Shown: positions 16,936-27,493, counted from the stretch's first letter. The stretch: DNA of 33,865 nt from Enhygromyxa salina (GCF_002994615.1 NZ_PVNK01000283.1:1-33865); one strand, 5' to 3'. A program made the numbers and translations. Notes: generated from the letters alone by a model not told the origin.

Positions 16936-19236
16936 TCAAGCTCCGATCGCTGCGGTCGGGTCGCTGCGGGTCTCGATGTCCACGAGGCGCCTGAACATGC
17001 CTCCTTGCTTGGCGAGGAGCTCCTCGTGGGTGCCCAGCTCGGCGATCACACCCTCGTCGAGCACGATCAGCCGGTCGGCGTTGCGCAGCGTGGACAAGCG
17101 GTGGGCGATCGCAAAGGTGGTGCGACCGCGGACGAGCCGGGCGATGGCCTCCTGGATGACCGCTTCGGTCTGTGTGTCCACGCTGGAGGTGGCTTCGTCG
17201 AGGATGAGGATTCGGGGGTCCTTGAGGATCGCGCGGGCGATCGAGATGCGCTGGCGCTCGCCGCCGGACAGGCGCTGGCCGCGTTCGCCCGTGAGGGTGT
17301 CGTAGCCGTCGGGGAAGCGCACGATGAAGTCGTGGGCATTGGCCGCGCGGGCGGCCTCGATGATCTCCTGGTGGGTCGCGTCGGGTTGGCCGTAGGCGAT
17401 GTTCTCAGCGATGGTGCCGTGGAAGAGAAAGGGCTCTTGCAGCACAACCCCGATCTGGCGGCGGAGGCTCGCCAGCGTGACCGAGCGGATGTCGACGCCG
17501 TCGATCTCGATGGAGCCCGCGCTGACGTCGTAGAAGCGACACAGGAGGTTGATGGTCGTGCTCTTGCCTGCGCCGCTCGGGCCGACGAGGCCGATCATCT
17601 CGCCGCTGTCGACCTCGAAGGAGAGCCCCTCGAGCACGGGGACGTCGGCCTCGTAGCTGAAGCTGACCTCACGAAACGCCACCGCTCCGCGGATCGCCGG
17701 CATCTCGCGCCCGTCGGCCGGGTCTCTCACGCTGGGCTCGGAGTCGAGGACCTTGAAGATCCGCTGGGCCGAGGTCAGGGCTCGCTGGGCCGAGGTGCTA
17801 AATTTGCTGAGGCTGTTGAGCGGGCCATAAAAGCGCCACAGGTAGCTGATGAAGGCCACGAGCGTGCCGAGGGTGACCGCTTCGCCCGAGATCACCTGCC
17901 AGCCGCCGTAGGACCAGACCAGCACGAAGCCCAGCGAGGTGGTGAAGTGCATCAAGGGGCTGAAGGTCGCGAGCTTGCGTGAGGTCCGGACGTGGGCGTT
18001 CATGTAGTCGCGGCTGCTGGCGGCGAAGCGCTCGATCTCGCGGCGCTCCTGGGCGAAGGCTTTGACCACGCGCACGCCGGGGATGACGCTGGCTAGGTGG
18101 GCGCTCATCTGCGCGCGCTTGCGCCAGGCCGTGCGGTAGAGCGGCTGAATGCGCCGCACGAAACGTCGCGTGAGCAGGACGAGGAAGGGCGCGGGGAGCA
18201 GGGTGACGAGCGTGAGCGAGACATTCATCGCGAACATGATCGAGACGATGATCACGAGGGTCGTGACGTCGCGGATGAAGTCCTGAAACCCCTCGGAGAG
18301 GAAGCGCTGCAGATTATTCGTGTCGTTGCTGATCCGATCCATCATCCAGCCGGTCTGGCGCTGATCGAAGAAGTCGAGCGACAAGCCCTGGACGTGGGCG
18401 TAGAGCTGGGTGCGCATGTCGTGGGTGACGCGCTGGCTCAGCCACCCCATCAGGTAGGCGCGTATGCCCGAAAAGAGCGAGCTCGAGCTGTGAACCGCGA
18501 CCATCGCGACGACGATCCAGACAAAGAGCCGGAGGTCGCCGTCCGGGATGACGCGGTCGATGAGCACCTTGGTGAGCAAGGGCTGGGTCATCTCGATGGC
18601 GGCCATGAGCAGCATGAGCAGCAGCCCGACCGACATCGGGAGCAGGTAGGGCCGCGCTCGCCCCATGAGCCGGCCCATCAGGCGTCGGGAGTCGAGGCAC
18701 TCGGTGCACACGCCGACCTTGGGTGAGATGGATTTTCCACACCTGGCGCAGACCTGGAGGTCGCCGTCGGGCCCGTCGCTGCGGCGGCCGCTCGGGCTGG
18801 GGGCCTTGTCGAGGTGGCTGGCGGGCGGCGGCCCGAGCAGGGACCTCGCGAGCTCGGCCGCTTTATCGAACCCGGCCTGGTGGGCTCGGGTGAACCAGGC
18901 GACCGTGATGGCGCCGCTGCGTGTGTGCGCCTCCAAGAGCCCGCAGCCGCGAAACCGACGGCGCTCGAGCGCCGTGATCTCGGCCATCGGCAGCTCGAGC
19001 ACCTTCGCCAACCGACTCGTCGCGGTGCCGAGCGCGAGCAGGCGACGGTCGGTGATCACGAGGCAGGCGTCGCCGAAATCTCCGGTCACGAGCATGTCGC
19101 TGGTGGCCGCGCCGAGCAGGACCTCGCCCTCGCGCAGGAGCGGGTGAAGATCGTTGACGAGCGCATCGGGGAGGCCCGCGTCGGGGACCTCCGCGAGGGC
19201 GTCAATCGGTTTGGCGCTGTCGACCTCGAGTGGCAT
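16936..19236 (-). CDS. ABC exporter with N-terminal PH-like domain and zinc ribbon
   Basis: A 766-residue half-transporter, longer than the usual 580-600. Residues 30-135 look like a bacterial PH-like domain (VLLGAATSDMLVTGDFGDAC, then LVITDRRLLALGT). A zinc ribbon follows with cysteines 163, 166, 177 and 180 (CxxC-x10-CxxC). Residues 190-490 carry six predicted membrane helices of the exporter type. The ATPase domain has Walker A GPSGAGKST, Q-loop LQEPFLFHGT, signature LSGGERQR, Walker B ILILDEATSSVD and the switch histidine in IAHRLST, all intact. It should work as a homodimer in the cytoplasmic membrane. The substrate is unknown. The N-terminal modules may sense or dock. DUF1854 follows within 2 nt. 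Confidence 0.93.
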   Translation of the reverse strand: MPLEVDSAKPIDALAEVPDAGLPDALVNDLHPLLREGEVLLGAATSDMLVTGDFGDACLVITDRRLLALGTATSRLAKVLELPMAEITALERRRFRGCGLLEAHTRSGAITVAWFTRAHQAGFDKAAELARSLLGPPPASHLDKAPSPSGRRSDGPDGDLQVCARCGKSISPKVGVCTECLDSRRLMGRLMGRARPYLLPMSVGLLLMLLMAAIEMTQPLLTKVLIDRVIPDGDLRLFVWIVVAMVAVHSSSSLFSGIRAYLMGWLSQRVTHDMRTQLYAHVQGLSLDFFDQRQTGWMMDRISNDTNNLQRFLSEGFQDFIRDVTTLVIIVSIMFAMNVSLTLVTLLPAPFLVLLTRRFVRRIQPLYRTAWRKRAQMSAHLASVIPGVRVVKAFAQERREIERFAASSRDYMNAHVRTSRKLATFSPLMHFTTSLGFVLVWSYGGWQVISGEAVTLGTLVAFISYLWRFYGPLNSLSKFSTSAQRALTSAQRIFKVLDSEPSVRDPADGREMPAIRGAVAFREVSFSYEADVPVLEGLSFEVDSGEMIGLVGPSGAGKSTTINLLCRFYDVSAGSIEIDGVDIRSVTLASLRRQIGVVLQEPFLFHGTIAENIAYGQPDATHQEIIEAARAANAHDFIVRFPDGYDTLTGERGQRLSGGERQRISIARAILKDPRILILDEATSSVDTQTEAVIQEAIARLVRGRTTFAIAHRLSTLRNADRLIVLDEGVIAELGTHEELLAKQGGMFRRLVDIETRSDPTAAIGA

Positions 19237-19357
19237 GGAGTGGTTGGGCGCTCGTCGAGAATGTGCAGTATGGAACGACTGCAGTCAGAAGGCCCGCGGC
19301 CGCAGTTGGCGCCTCGGACCCGATCAACTCAGCGTGGCGCGGGTGACAATGAGTGCT

Positions 19358-19387
19358 ATGAAAATGCCTGGGTCAGATGGCGATAAT
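19358..19387 (+). promoter_or_regulatory. Possible promoter for the galE operon
   Basis: GATAAT at 19382-19387 differs from the consensus -10 by one base. ATGAAA at 19358-19363 matches four of six -35 positions with an 18-nt spacer. The surrounding stretch 19340-19405 is clearly AT-richer than the rest. Transcription would begin some 17 nt before the galE ATG at 19411, which has no evident ribosome binding site. Confidence 0.35.
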
Positions 19388-19410
19388 TGCTTCGGCCTAA
19401 TGGCGATACG

Positions 19411-20469
19411 ATGGCACCTGGTCACAATCACAATATCCTCGTTGTTGGTGGTGCGGGCTACATCGGAGGCCACACTTGCAAGGCGCTGGCCCGAGCGGGC
19501 TACCTCCCGGTGACCTACGATAACCTCGTTTCGGGGCACGAATGGGCGGTCAAGTGGGGGCCGCTCGAGCACGGCGACATTCGAGATCGTTCGCGCCTCG
19601 CCGAAGTCATCGCCCGCTACCGACCGACGGCCGCCATCCACCTGGCAGCCTACGCGTGCGTCGGCGAGTCGGTCGTCAACCCGGCCAAGTACTATCATAA
19701 CAACGTCGTGGGCACCCTGAGCCTGCTGGAGGAGCTTCGCGCGGGCGGGGTCGACAAGCTGGTGTTCTCCAGCACCTGCGCCACTTACGGTGCACCGCTT
19801 CGGCTGCCGATCGATGAGGCCCACCCGCGGAGTCCGGTCAGCCCCTACGGTCACAGCAAGGAGATGATCGAGCAGATATTGCGGGACTACGATCGGGCCT
19901 ACGGCTTGAGGACGATCGCCCTGCGCTACTTCAATGTCGCGGGCGCAGATCTCGAGGGTGAGCTTGGCGAGGACCACGACCCGGAGACCCACCTGATCCC
20001 GCTGGCGATCGAGGCCGCTCTGGGTCGGCGGGCGGCGCTGAGCATCTTCGGCGACGACTTCCCGACCCCCGACGGGACCGCGATCCGCGACTACATTCAC
20101 GTGGTCGATCTGGCGGTCGCCCACCTGCACGCGCTGGAATACCTCGAGTCCGGGGGCGCGACCACGGCCTGCAATCTGGGCACCGGCTGCGGCTACTCGG
20201 TCCGCGAGATCGTGAGCGCCGTCGAAGAGCTGACGGGGCGCGAGCTCGACACGAAGATCGCTCCTCGCCGCGCCGGCGATCCTCCGGCGCTGGTCGCCGC
20301 ACCCGAGCGGGCCTACGAGCTCTTGGGGTGGCGGCCGCTGTGCTCCGGTCTCGCGACGATCGTGGGCACGGCGATCCGCTGGGCCCGCGCGCAGAGCTCG
20401 GGCGAGGCCCGGGCCCAACACGCCGCGCCACGCCCGGTTGGCCGCGACGCAGCGCGCTCGGGTGCATGA
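19411..20469 (+). CDS. galE: UDP-glucose 4-epimerase
   Basis: A 352-residue short-chain dehydrogenase/epimerase that interconverts UDP-glucose and UDP-galactose, or the N-acetyl forms. The N-terminus has the NAD-binding motif VVGGAGYIGGHT. The catalytic pair lies in SPYGHSK (Y146, K150), preceded by VFSSTCATYG. Later family motifs are LRYFNVAGAD, DGTAIRDYIHVVDLA and NLGTGCGYSV. The start is ATG 19411, just before the first strand; a TTG at 19387 is possible. The last 25 residues are an Ala/Arg-rich tail beyond the usual end. The stop overlaps the next gene in an ATGA arrangement, so the epimerase and the large glycosyltransferase fusion are translationally coupled. It probably supplies the sugar donor for that enzyme. 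Confidence 0.94.
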   Translation: MAPGHNHNILVVGGAGYIGGHTCKALARAGYLPVTYDNLVSGHEWAVKWGPLEHGDIRDRSRLAEVIARYRPTAAIHLAAYACVGESVVNPAKYYHNNVVGTLSLLEELRAGGVDKLVFSSTCATYGAPLRLPIDEAHPRSPVSPYGHSKEMIEQILRDYDRAYGLRTIALRYFNVAGADLEGELGEDHDPETHLIPLAIEAALGRRAALSIFGDDFPTPDGTAIRDYIHVVDLAVAHLHALEYLESGGATTACNLGTGCGYSVREIVSAVEELTGRELDTKIAPRRAGDPPALVAAPERAYELLGWRPLCSGLATIVGTAIRWARAQSSGEARAQHAAPRPVGRDAARSGA

Positions 20470-23400
20470 TGGACGGTGCCCGCACAACACCGGCCCCACG
20501 GGCTGCGAGCCGGCGCGAGGCCGCGATCGCCGACGAGCTGGCTCGGACCTCGAGGCCGGGCCCGCGCCCGCGGGTCCGGGGAAAATTCCTGGTCATCGGC
20601 GACCACGAGCTGTGGGTCCGCGGGGTCACCTACGGCACCTTCGCCGGGCAGACCGAGGGCGAGGACTACCCGCCCGACGCGGTGCTCGAGCGCGACTTTG
20701 CGACCATGCGGGCCAACGGAGTCAACGCCGTGCGCTGCTACACCGCGCCGCCCCGGCGGCTGCTCGACGCCGCCTGGCGCCACGGGCTGCGCGTGATGGT
20801 CGGGCTGGCGTGGGAGCAGCATGTCGCCTTCCTCGAGGACCCCGGCCGGGCGCGGGACATCGCCCGCCGTGTCGGCGAAGGGGTCCGCCGCTGCGCCGGG
20901 CACCCGGCGGTGCTGTGCTACGTGATCGGCAACGAGATCCCTGCCTCGATCGTGCGCTGGCACGGGCGGCGGCGCGTCGAGCGGTTCTTGCGGCGTCTCT
21001 ACCGAGCGGCGAAGCGCGAGGACCCGGACGGGCTGGTCACCTACGTGAATTTTCCGACCACGGAGTATCTAAACCTCCCGTTCCTCGATCTGTGCTGTTT
21101 CAACGTCTACCTCGAGTGTGACGAGCAGCTCGCGGCCTACCTCGCTCGGCTCCAGAATCTGGCCGGCGACCGGCCGCTGCTGATGGCCGAGATCGGCCTC
21201 GACAGCCAGCGCAAGGGCCTCGACGAGCAGGCCAGGGGCCTCGCGGGGCAGGTGCGCACGACCTTCGCGGCGGGCTGCGCCGGGGCGTTCATCTTTGCGT
21301 GGACCGACGAGTGGCACCGCGGTGGCTGCGAGATCGAGGACTGGGACTTCGGCCTGGTGACCCGCGACCGCCAGGCCAAGCCCGCGCTCGCGGCGGTCCG
21401 TCGGGCCCTCGTCGAGGTCCCCTTCGCCGCCGACGAAGCGTGGCCACGGATCAGCGTCGTCGTGTGCAGCTTCAACGGCGCGGCGACAATTCGCGACACG
21501 CTGCGAGGCCTGCGGCGGCTCGAATACCCGGATTATGAGGTCATCGTCGTCGACGACGGCTCAACCGACGCCACGCCAAAGATCGTGGCCGAGTACCCCG
21601 AGGTGTGGCTGATCAGGACCGAGAACCGCGGGCTCTCGGCGGCGCGCAACCTCGGCTGGCAGGCGGCCGAGGGCGAGATCGTCGCCTACATCGACGACGA
21701 CGCGTACCCCGATCCGCACTGGCTGCACTTTCTCGCCCATGGGTTCACGACCGGCGACTGGGTCGGCGTTGGCGGCCCAAACCTCGCGCCTCCCGGCGAC
21801 GGCCCGATCGCCGATTGCGTGGCCAACGCGCCCGGCGGCCCGGTCCAGGTCCTGATCTCCGACGTTGAGGCCGAGCACATACCGGGCTGCAACATGGCCT
21901 TTCGGCGCGAGGCCCTCGCGGCGATCGACGGCTTCGACCCGCGCTATCGTGCGGCTGGCGACGACGTCGATCTGTGCTGGCGACTGCAGGAAAGCGGCGG
22001 CCGCATCGGCTTTCACGCCGGGGCGATGAATTGGCATCATCGTCGCAATTCCTTGATCGCCTACTGGCGTCAGCAAATCGGTTACGGCAAGGCCGAGGCG
22101 CTGCTCGAGGACAAGTGGCCCGAGCGCTACAGCGCGGTCGGTCACCTCGCCTGGGCCGGTCGGCTATATGGGCGGGGCGTCCAGCTTGCGATCCCCTTTG
22201 GTCGCGCGCGGGTCCGCGGCGGCGTCTGGGGCTCGGCGGCCTATCAGTCATTGTATGAGCCGGCCCCATCGGGGTTGCTGGCGCTTCCGCTGATGCCGGA
22301 GTGGTGGCTGGTGATCGCAGCCCTGGCCGCGCTCGCGCTCCTCGGCCTGTCGTGGCCGCCTCTGTTGTTGGTGGTCCCGGCCGTGTGCCTGGCGATCGCC
22401 GCTCCCCTCACTCAGGCGGCGATCGCCGCCTCCCGGGCGCGCTTTCCCGTCGCCCCTCGCTCGCGCGGCGAGGCGCTGCAGCGCTGGCTGCTGACCTTCT
22501 GCATGCACCTCGTCCAGCCGCTCGCGCGTTTGACCGGCCGGATCCGCCATGGCTTGACGCCGTGGCGGCGGCGGGGAAGGGCCTCCACGCTGGCGCGCGC
22601 CAGGCCGGCGCAGGAGCCGATCTGGGCCGAGTCGTGGGAGTCTCCCGAGCGTCGCTTGGAGCGACTGGAGGGCGCGGTGCGGGCTCAGGGCGTGATCGTG
22701 CGACGCGGGGGCGAGCTCGACGACTGGGATCTCGAATTGCGCGGCGGGCTGTGTAGCTACCTGCGGACGGTGGTCGCGGTCGAGGAGCACGGTCAGGGCA
22801 AGCAGCTCATTCGTGCGGCCGCGCGCCCTCGGACCGCGATCCTCGCGCGCGTGTCGACGCTGGTCTCGCTCGCGCTCGCCGTCGCCGCTGCGCACGGCGA
22901 GGCTTGGATCGCCGCAGCCGCTCTGCTCTTCGCGGCCTTGGTCTTCGCGCGCAAGATCCAGCGCGACCACGCGGTGGCGCTCGGCGGCTGGGTCGCGGCC
23001 TGGGACCAGCTTCGCAGCCGAAGTGCGCGCGGCGTCGCGGTCGCGCAGCCCGATGAGACTGGGCCCGATGAGACTGGGCCCGATGAGACTGGGCCCGATG
23101 AGGCTGGGCCCGATGAGACTGGGCCCGATGAGACTGGGCCCGATGAGACTGGGCCGGCCCAGGTGGCAAGGGGAGCCGAGCCCGAGCCGCGCGAGCCGAC
23201 CCCCGCTGCCGACCCACGCCCCGTCGCGGTCGCCGAGCAGGCGCGTCATCCTGCGGCGACTGCCTGGGCGCGGATCTCAGCCAAGCCGGTCCGGGCGGTC
23301 GCCCCGATCCGGGAGCCGCGACCCTTCTCGCGCAACTCGGCGATCTACCGGCTGTGCGGCGCCGGGGTGTCCGGGGGCGACGTGATCGCCAAGCACGCTT

Positions 23401-24203
23401 CGCGGCCCGTCTTCGAGATCGAGCGGGTCGCTCACGAGCAGGTTCTACCGCGCCTGGCGGTGCCGCGGATCCAGCTCTACGGCGCGGTGGAGTCCAACCG
23501 CGATGGTTGGTTGTTCCTCGAGGACGCGGGCGAGCGCGCGTTCGACGACGACCACGGCGGCGTCGTCGCGACCTGGCTGGGTCGCTTCCACGTCGCCGCC
23601 GCGGCGGCTTCGGCCACCGCCGGCTGGCCGCTGCCGAGTCAACACGCGAGTCGGTTCCGGACCCGACTCGAGGTCGCGCTCGAGCGGGTCCACGATGCGC
23701 TGGATCAACCTCGCGTGGCTGATGAGGACCGCCGCAAGCTGCGGAGGCTCGTGTCGCTGTCGGACGCCCTCCTCGCTCGATGGGCCGAGCTCGCGGGGCT
23801 CGCCGACGCGATGCCGACGACCCTGGTTCACGGTGACCTGGCCGCCAAGAATGGCCGGCTGCGGACGAGCTCGGCGGGTCTCGAGCTGGTGATGCTGGAC
23901 TGGGAGATGGCTGGCTACGGCAGCCCGGCGATCGACCTCGGCGCGCTGTGGTACGCGTACGCCGATCCGCGGCCGCTGATCCTGGGCCCCTACGCCGCGG
24001 AGGTCGGGCGCGCCTGGGGATGCTCCGACGCAGACATCGAGCGGGCCACGCTCGCCGGACGGGCGCTGCGGATCGTGGCGGCGATCGAGTGGGCGAGCGT
24101 GTCGCTGCCCTATCCGCCCGTTGCGCGCTCGGTCCGGAAGCTGCGCCGTCATGTCGGACGGCTCGAGCAGCTGATGACCGATCTCGGGCCGGGGCTGCCA
24201 TGA
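20466..24203 (+). CDS. Glycoside hydrolase - GT2 glycosyltransferase - APH kinase fusion
   Basis: A 1245-residue protein with three enzyme-like parts. Residues 45-310 form a clan GH-A TIM barrel: the acid/base N156-E157 (VIGNEIP) and a candidate nucleophile E242 (LLMAEIG) are present. Residues 325-620 form a GT2 enzyme: VVVCSFNG, VVDDGS (D363-D364), DxD-like D410-D412, GCNMAF, and DDVDLCWR followed by YWRQQIGYGKAEALL. Two membrane helices follow at about 603-653, and two more at about 789-828. A PDETG repeat linker spans 862-896. Residues 955-1235 resemble aminoglycoside phosphotransferases with H1122-G-D1124, N1129 and D1145-W-E. The start ATG 20466 overlaps the galE stop, and the stop overlaps the next kinase gene. 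It likely builds and modifies a membrane-linked glycan. Confidence 0.85.
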   Translation: MMDGARTTPAPRAASRREAAIADELARTSRPGPRPRVRGKFLVIGDHELWVRGVTYGTFAGQTEGEDYPPDAVLERDFATMRANGVNAVRCYTAPPRRLLDAAWRHGLRVMVGLAWEQHVAFLEDPGRARDIARRVGEGVRRCAGHPAVLCYVIGNEIPASIVRWHGRRRVERFLRRLYRAAKREDPDGLVTYVNFPTTEYLNLPFLDLCCFNVYLECDEQLAAYLARLQNLAGDRPLLMAEIGLDSQRKGLDEQARGLAGQVRTTFAAGCAGAFIFAWTDEWHRGGCEIEDWDFGLVTRDRQAKPALAAVRRALVEVPFAADEAWPRISVVVCSFNGAATIRDTLRGLRRLEYPDYEVIVVDDGSTDATPKIVAEYPEVWLIRTENRGLSAARNLGWQAAEGEIVAYIDDDAYPDPHWLHFLAHGFTTGDWVGVGGPNLAPPGDGPIADCVANAPGGPVQVLISDVEAEHIPGCNMAFRREALAAIDGFDPRYRAAGDDVDLCWRLQESGGRIGFHAGAMNWHHRRNSLIAYWRQQIGYGKAEALLEDKWPERYSAVGHLAWAGRLYGRGVQLAIPFGRARVRGGVWGSAAYQSLYEPAPSGLLALPLMPEWWLVIAALAALALLGLSWPPLLLVVPAVCLAIAAPLTQAAIAASRARFPVAPRSRGEALQRWLLTFCMHLVQPLARLTGRIRHGLTPWRRRGRASTLARARPAQEPIWAESWESPERRLERLEGAVRAQGVIVRRGGELDDWDLELRGGLCSYLRTVVAVEEHGQGKQLIRAAARPRTAILARVSTLVSLALAVAAAHGEAWIAAAALLFAALVFARKIQRDHAVALGGWVAAWDQLRSRSARGVAVAQPDETGPDETGPDETGPDEAGPDETGPDETGPDETGPAQVARGAEPEPREPTPAADPRPVAVAEQARHPAATAWARISAKPVRAVAPIREPRPFSRNSAIYRLCGAGVSGGDVIAKHASRPVFEIERVAHEQVLPRLAVPRIQLYGAVESNRDGWLFLEDAGERAFDDDHGGVVATWLGRFHVAAAAASATAGWPLPSQHASRFRTRLEVALERVHDALDQPRVADEDRRKLRRLVSLSDALLARWAELAGLADAMPTTLVHGDLAAKNGRLRTSSAGLELVMLDWEMAGYGSPAIDLGALWYAYADPRPLILGPYAAEVGRAWGCSDADIERATLAGRALRIVAAIEWASVSLPYPPVARSVRKLRRHVGRLEQLMTDLGPGLP
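23049..23153 (+). repeat. Seven 15-bp tandem repeats encoding PDETG
   Basis: The unit CCCGATGAGACTGGG occurs seven times head to tail; the fourth has one A-to-G change (PDEAG). The copies are otherwise identical at DNA level, including codons ending in T that are rare in the surrounding gene. This indicates recent slippage-type expansion. The repeat keeps the frame and lies in the linker between the last membrane helix and the kinase-like domain. Confidence 0.95.
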
Positions 24204-25213
24204 CGAGCTCGGGCCGAGAGACGACCCTCGCGCTGGTGCGGGAGTCGTTGGAGCAGGGGCTCTCGGCCCAGCGCGGTCGCGCGGTCGCGTTGCGTGAGCT
24301 GAACCCGGCGCACAACGATTACGGGTCGAGCTTCGCGGTCGCGCGGCTGCGCGCGGTGCTCGACGATGGCGAGCCGCTCGCGGTGGTCCTCAAGGACCTC
24401 AACCCCCTGCACCAGTCCGTCGAGGCCCGCAGCGTCCGCCGGACCGGGCTCGGCCGCAGCCGCCGCGAGCTGTGGATGTACCGCGAGGTCCTCGACAGCG
24501 AGGGGCTCGCGACGCCGCGCTTGTACGGTCACCGCTGGGAGCCGAAGCGCGGGCTGCTGTGGCTGCTGATTGAGGATGTCGGCCCCGAGCGGCTCAGCCG
24601 GGTGGGGGAGTTCGACCTGTGGCTGGCGGCGGCCCGGTGGTCGGCGCGGCTGCACCTCGCGCTGAAGGATCTCGCCGGGGGCGAGGCCGCCCTCATGCGT
24701 CACGACATCGCCGAGTCGCGCCAGCACGCGGCGCAGATCACCGCCCGGCTAGCGGAGGTCTCGGTCGAGCAGCGGGCCGTGATCCGGCGGGCGCTGGAGC
24801 TCCACGACGAGTTCGTCGATACGCTCGACGAGCAGCCCTGGGGGGTGATCCACGGCGAGTACACCGCCAAGAACATCGTCGTCCGCCGGGGGTCCCCCGA
24901 CCGCCAGATCGCGGTGCTCGACTGGGAGACCGTCGCTCACGGCCCGCTCTATCGAGACCTCGCCGACATCAGCGCCGGCGACTGGACGCGCGAGCGTCGT
25001 GTGGCGATGTGGCGGGCCTATCACGATCAGTACTGCCGCGACTCGGGCCGAGCCCTCGCGTGGGACCGCTTCTTCCGCGAGGTCAGCGAGGTCGCGCTCG
25101 TGCGGGCGGTCGCGTGGTTGGCGTGGTGGTCGCGGGAAAATGGCCGGCACATCGTCCGCTGGGTCGACGAGCTGCGCCGGCTCACCACCCAGTTCTTCGC
25201 GCCAGCGAAATGA
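24200..25213 (+). CDS. APH-family kinase-like protein with Glu in place of catalytic Asp
   Basis: A 337-residue soluble protein of the aminoglycoside phosphotransferase/choline-kinase fold. A lysine in LAVVLKDLNP is the likely ATP-anchoring residue. LWLLIEDVG is the hinge. The catalytic loop reads VIHGEYTAKN (H218, E220, N225), and the metal-binding segment VLDWETVAHGP (D241). The usual HGD aspartate is Glu, whereas the kinase domain at the end of the preceding fusion protein keeps HGD. The start ATG overlaps the TGA of the fusion gene (ATGA), so the two are coupled. Family members phosphorylate small molecules or sugars; activity and substrate are uncertain given the substitution. It ends the galE operon and is convergent with the aminopeptidase gene. 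Confidence 0.85.
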   Translation: MTSSGRETTLALVRESLEQGLSAQRGRAVALRELNPAHNDYGSSFAVARLRAVLDDGEPLAVVLKDLNPLHQSVEARSVRRTGLGRSRRELWMYREVLDSEGLATPRLYGHRWEPKRGLLWLLIEDVGPERLSRVGEFDLWLAAARWSARLHLALKDLAGGEAALMRHDIAESRQHAAQITARLAEVSVEQRAVIRRALELHDEFVDTLDEQPWGVIHGEYTAKNIVVRRGSPDRQIAVLDWETVAHGPLYRDLADISAGDWTRERRVAMWRAYHDQYCRDSGRALAWDRFFREVSEVALVRAVAWLAWWSRENGRHIVRWVDELRRLTTQFFAPAK

Positions 25214-25234
25214 CGAGCGCTCCGCGGCCGCGCG

Positions 25235-26638
<1,404 letters not shown>

Positions 26639-26682
26639 CGCGGTTGACCCTAGCCGGTCCCGCTTGCCAAGCCAACAAGCTC

Positions 26683-27453
26683 CTAATCCACGAACTCGAT
26701 GAGCAGCGAGGTGATGTTGTCGGAGCCGCCCTCGCCGTTGGCGAAGCGGATCGACTCGAGCACCGCCTCCTGGACGTCCCGGGCCATGATGTTGGCCAGG
26801 GCCTTGTCGTCGAGGTAGCCGTGGAGGCCGTCAGAGCACAGCAAGATGCGATCGCGAGGAAACAGGGGGATCGGCAGGGTGTCGACCTCGACGTAGTCCT
26901 TGTGGCCGACGGCGCGGGTGATGACGTTGCGGATCCGGGACTTCTTGGCCTCTTCCGGGGTGATCAGGCCGTGCTTGAGCTGATAGTTGACCAGGGTGTG
27001 ATCTTCGGTCAGCTGCGACACGCGATCGTCACGGGAGAGGTAGACCCGCGAGTCGCCGACCTGGCCGACGATGCCGAGCGAACCCGTCACGTAAAAGGCC
27101 GAGGCGGTCGTGCTCATGCCGCGTTGATCGGGGTTGAGCAAACCGAGCGAGTGGACCATGTATGTGGCGTTTTGGATCGCGCCACGCATCAGCTGGCACA
27201 ACTTGCCGACGCTCTCGGGCCCGTGGCCTTCCTCGGCGAGCTGCTCGAGGGTCTGCTCCTCGCGCTTGAACCACTCCCAGATGAAGTCGACGGCCTCGCG
27301 GCTGGCGATCTCGCCGCGGGCCCGACCGCCGACACCGTCGCAGACCACAAACAGGCCGAGCTCGGGATCGGCGAGGAATGCATCCTCGTTGTGCGAGCGC
27401 TTCATGCCCACGTCGGTGTGCCCGAAGTAGCGGACGCGCATTGAGGTCAACAT
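26683..27453 (-). CDS. PP2C-family serine/threonine protein phosphatase
   Basis: A 256-residue stand-alone phosphatase of the PPM type. The metal-binding aspartates lie in RSHNEDAF, VVCDGVGGRARGE, LLCSDGLHGYL and GGSDNITSLLIEF, all intact, so it should be active with Mn2+ or Mg2+. It would reverse Hanks-type kinase phosphorylation, widespread in myxobacteria; no such kinase is in the window. The start is uncertain: ATG 27453 (MLTSMRVRYFG) or ATG 27441 (MRVRYFG). Neither has a clear ribosome binding site, and family homology begins after the second. It lies 40 nt after the pseudouridine synthase gene in the same direction. Confidence 0.93.
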   Translation of the reverse strand: MLTSMRVRYFGHTDVGMKRSHNEDAFLADPELGLFVVCDGVGGRARGEIASREAVDFIWEWFKREEQTLEQLAEEGHGPESVGKLCQLMRGAIQNATYMVHSLGLLNPDQRGMSTTASAFYVTGSLGIVGQVGDSRVYLSRDDRVSQLTEDHTLVNYQLKHGLITPEEAKKSRIRNVITRAVGHKDYVEVDTLPIPLFPRDRILLCSDGLHGYLDDKALANIMARDVQEAVLESIRFANGEGGSDNITSLLIEFVD

Positions 27454-27493
27454 AACACGACCGGCCGACTCGTTGGCCCGTCTCGATCGAGGT

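Noticed and set aside
23049..23153. Tandem repeat that might suggest a CRISPR array
   Set aside because: The units are directly joined without spacers, keep the reading frame and encode PDETG inside a long gene.
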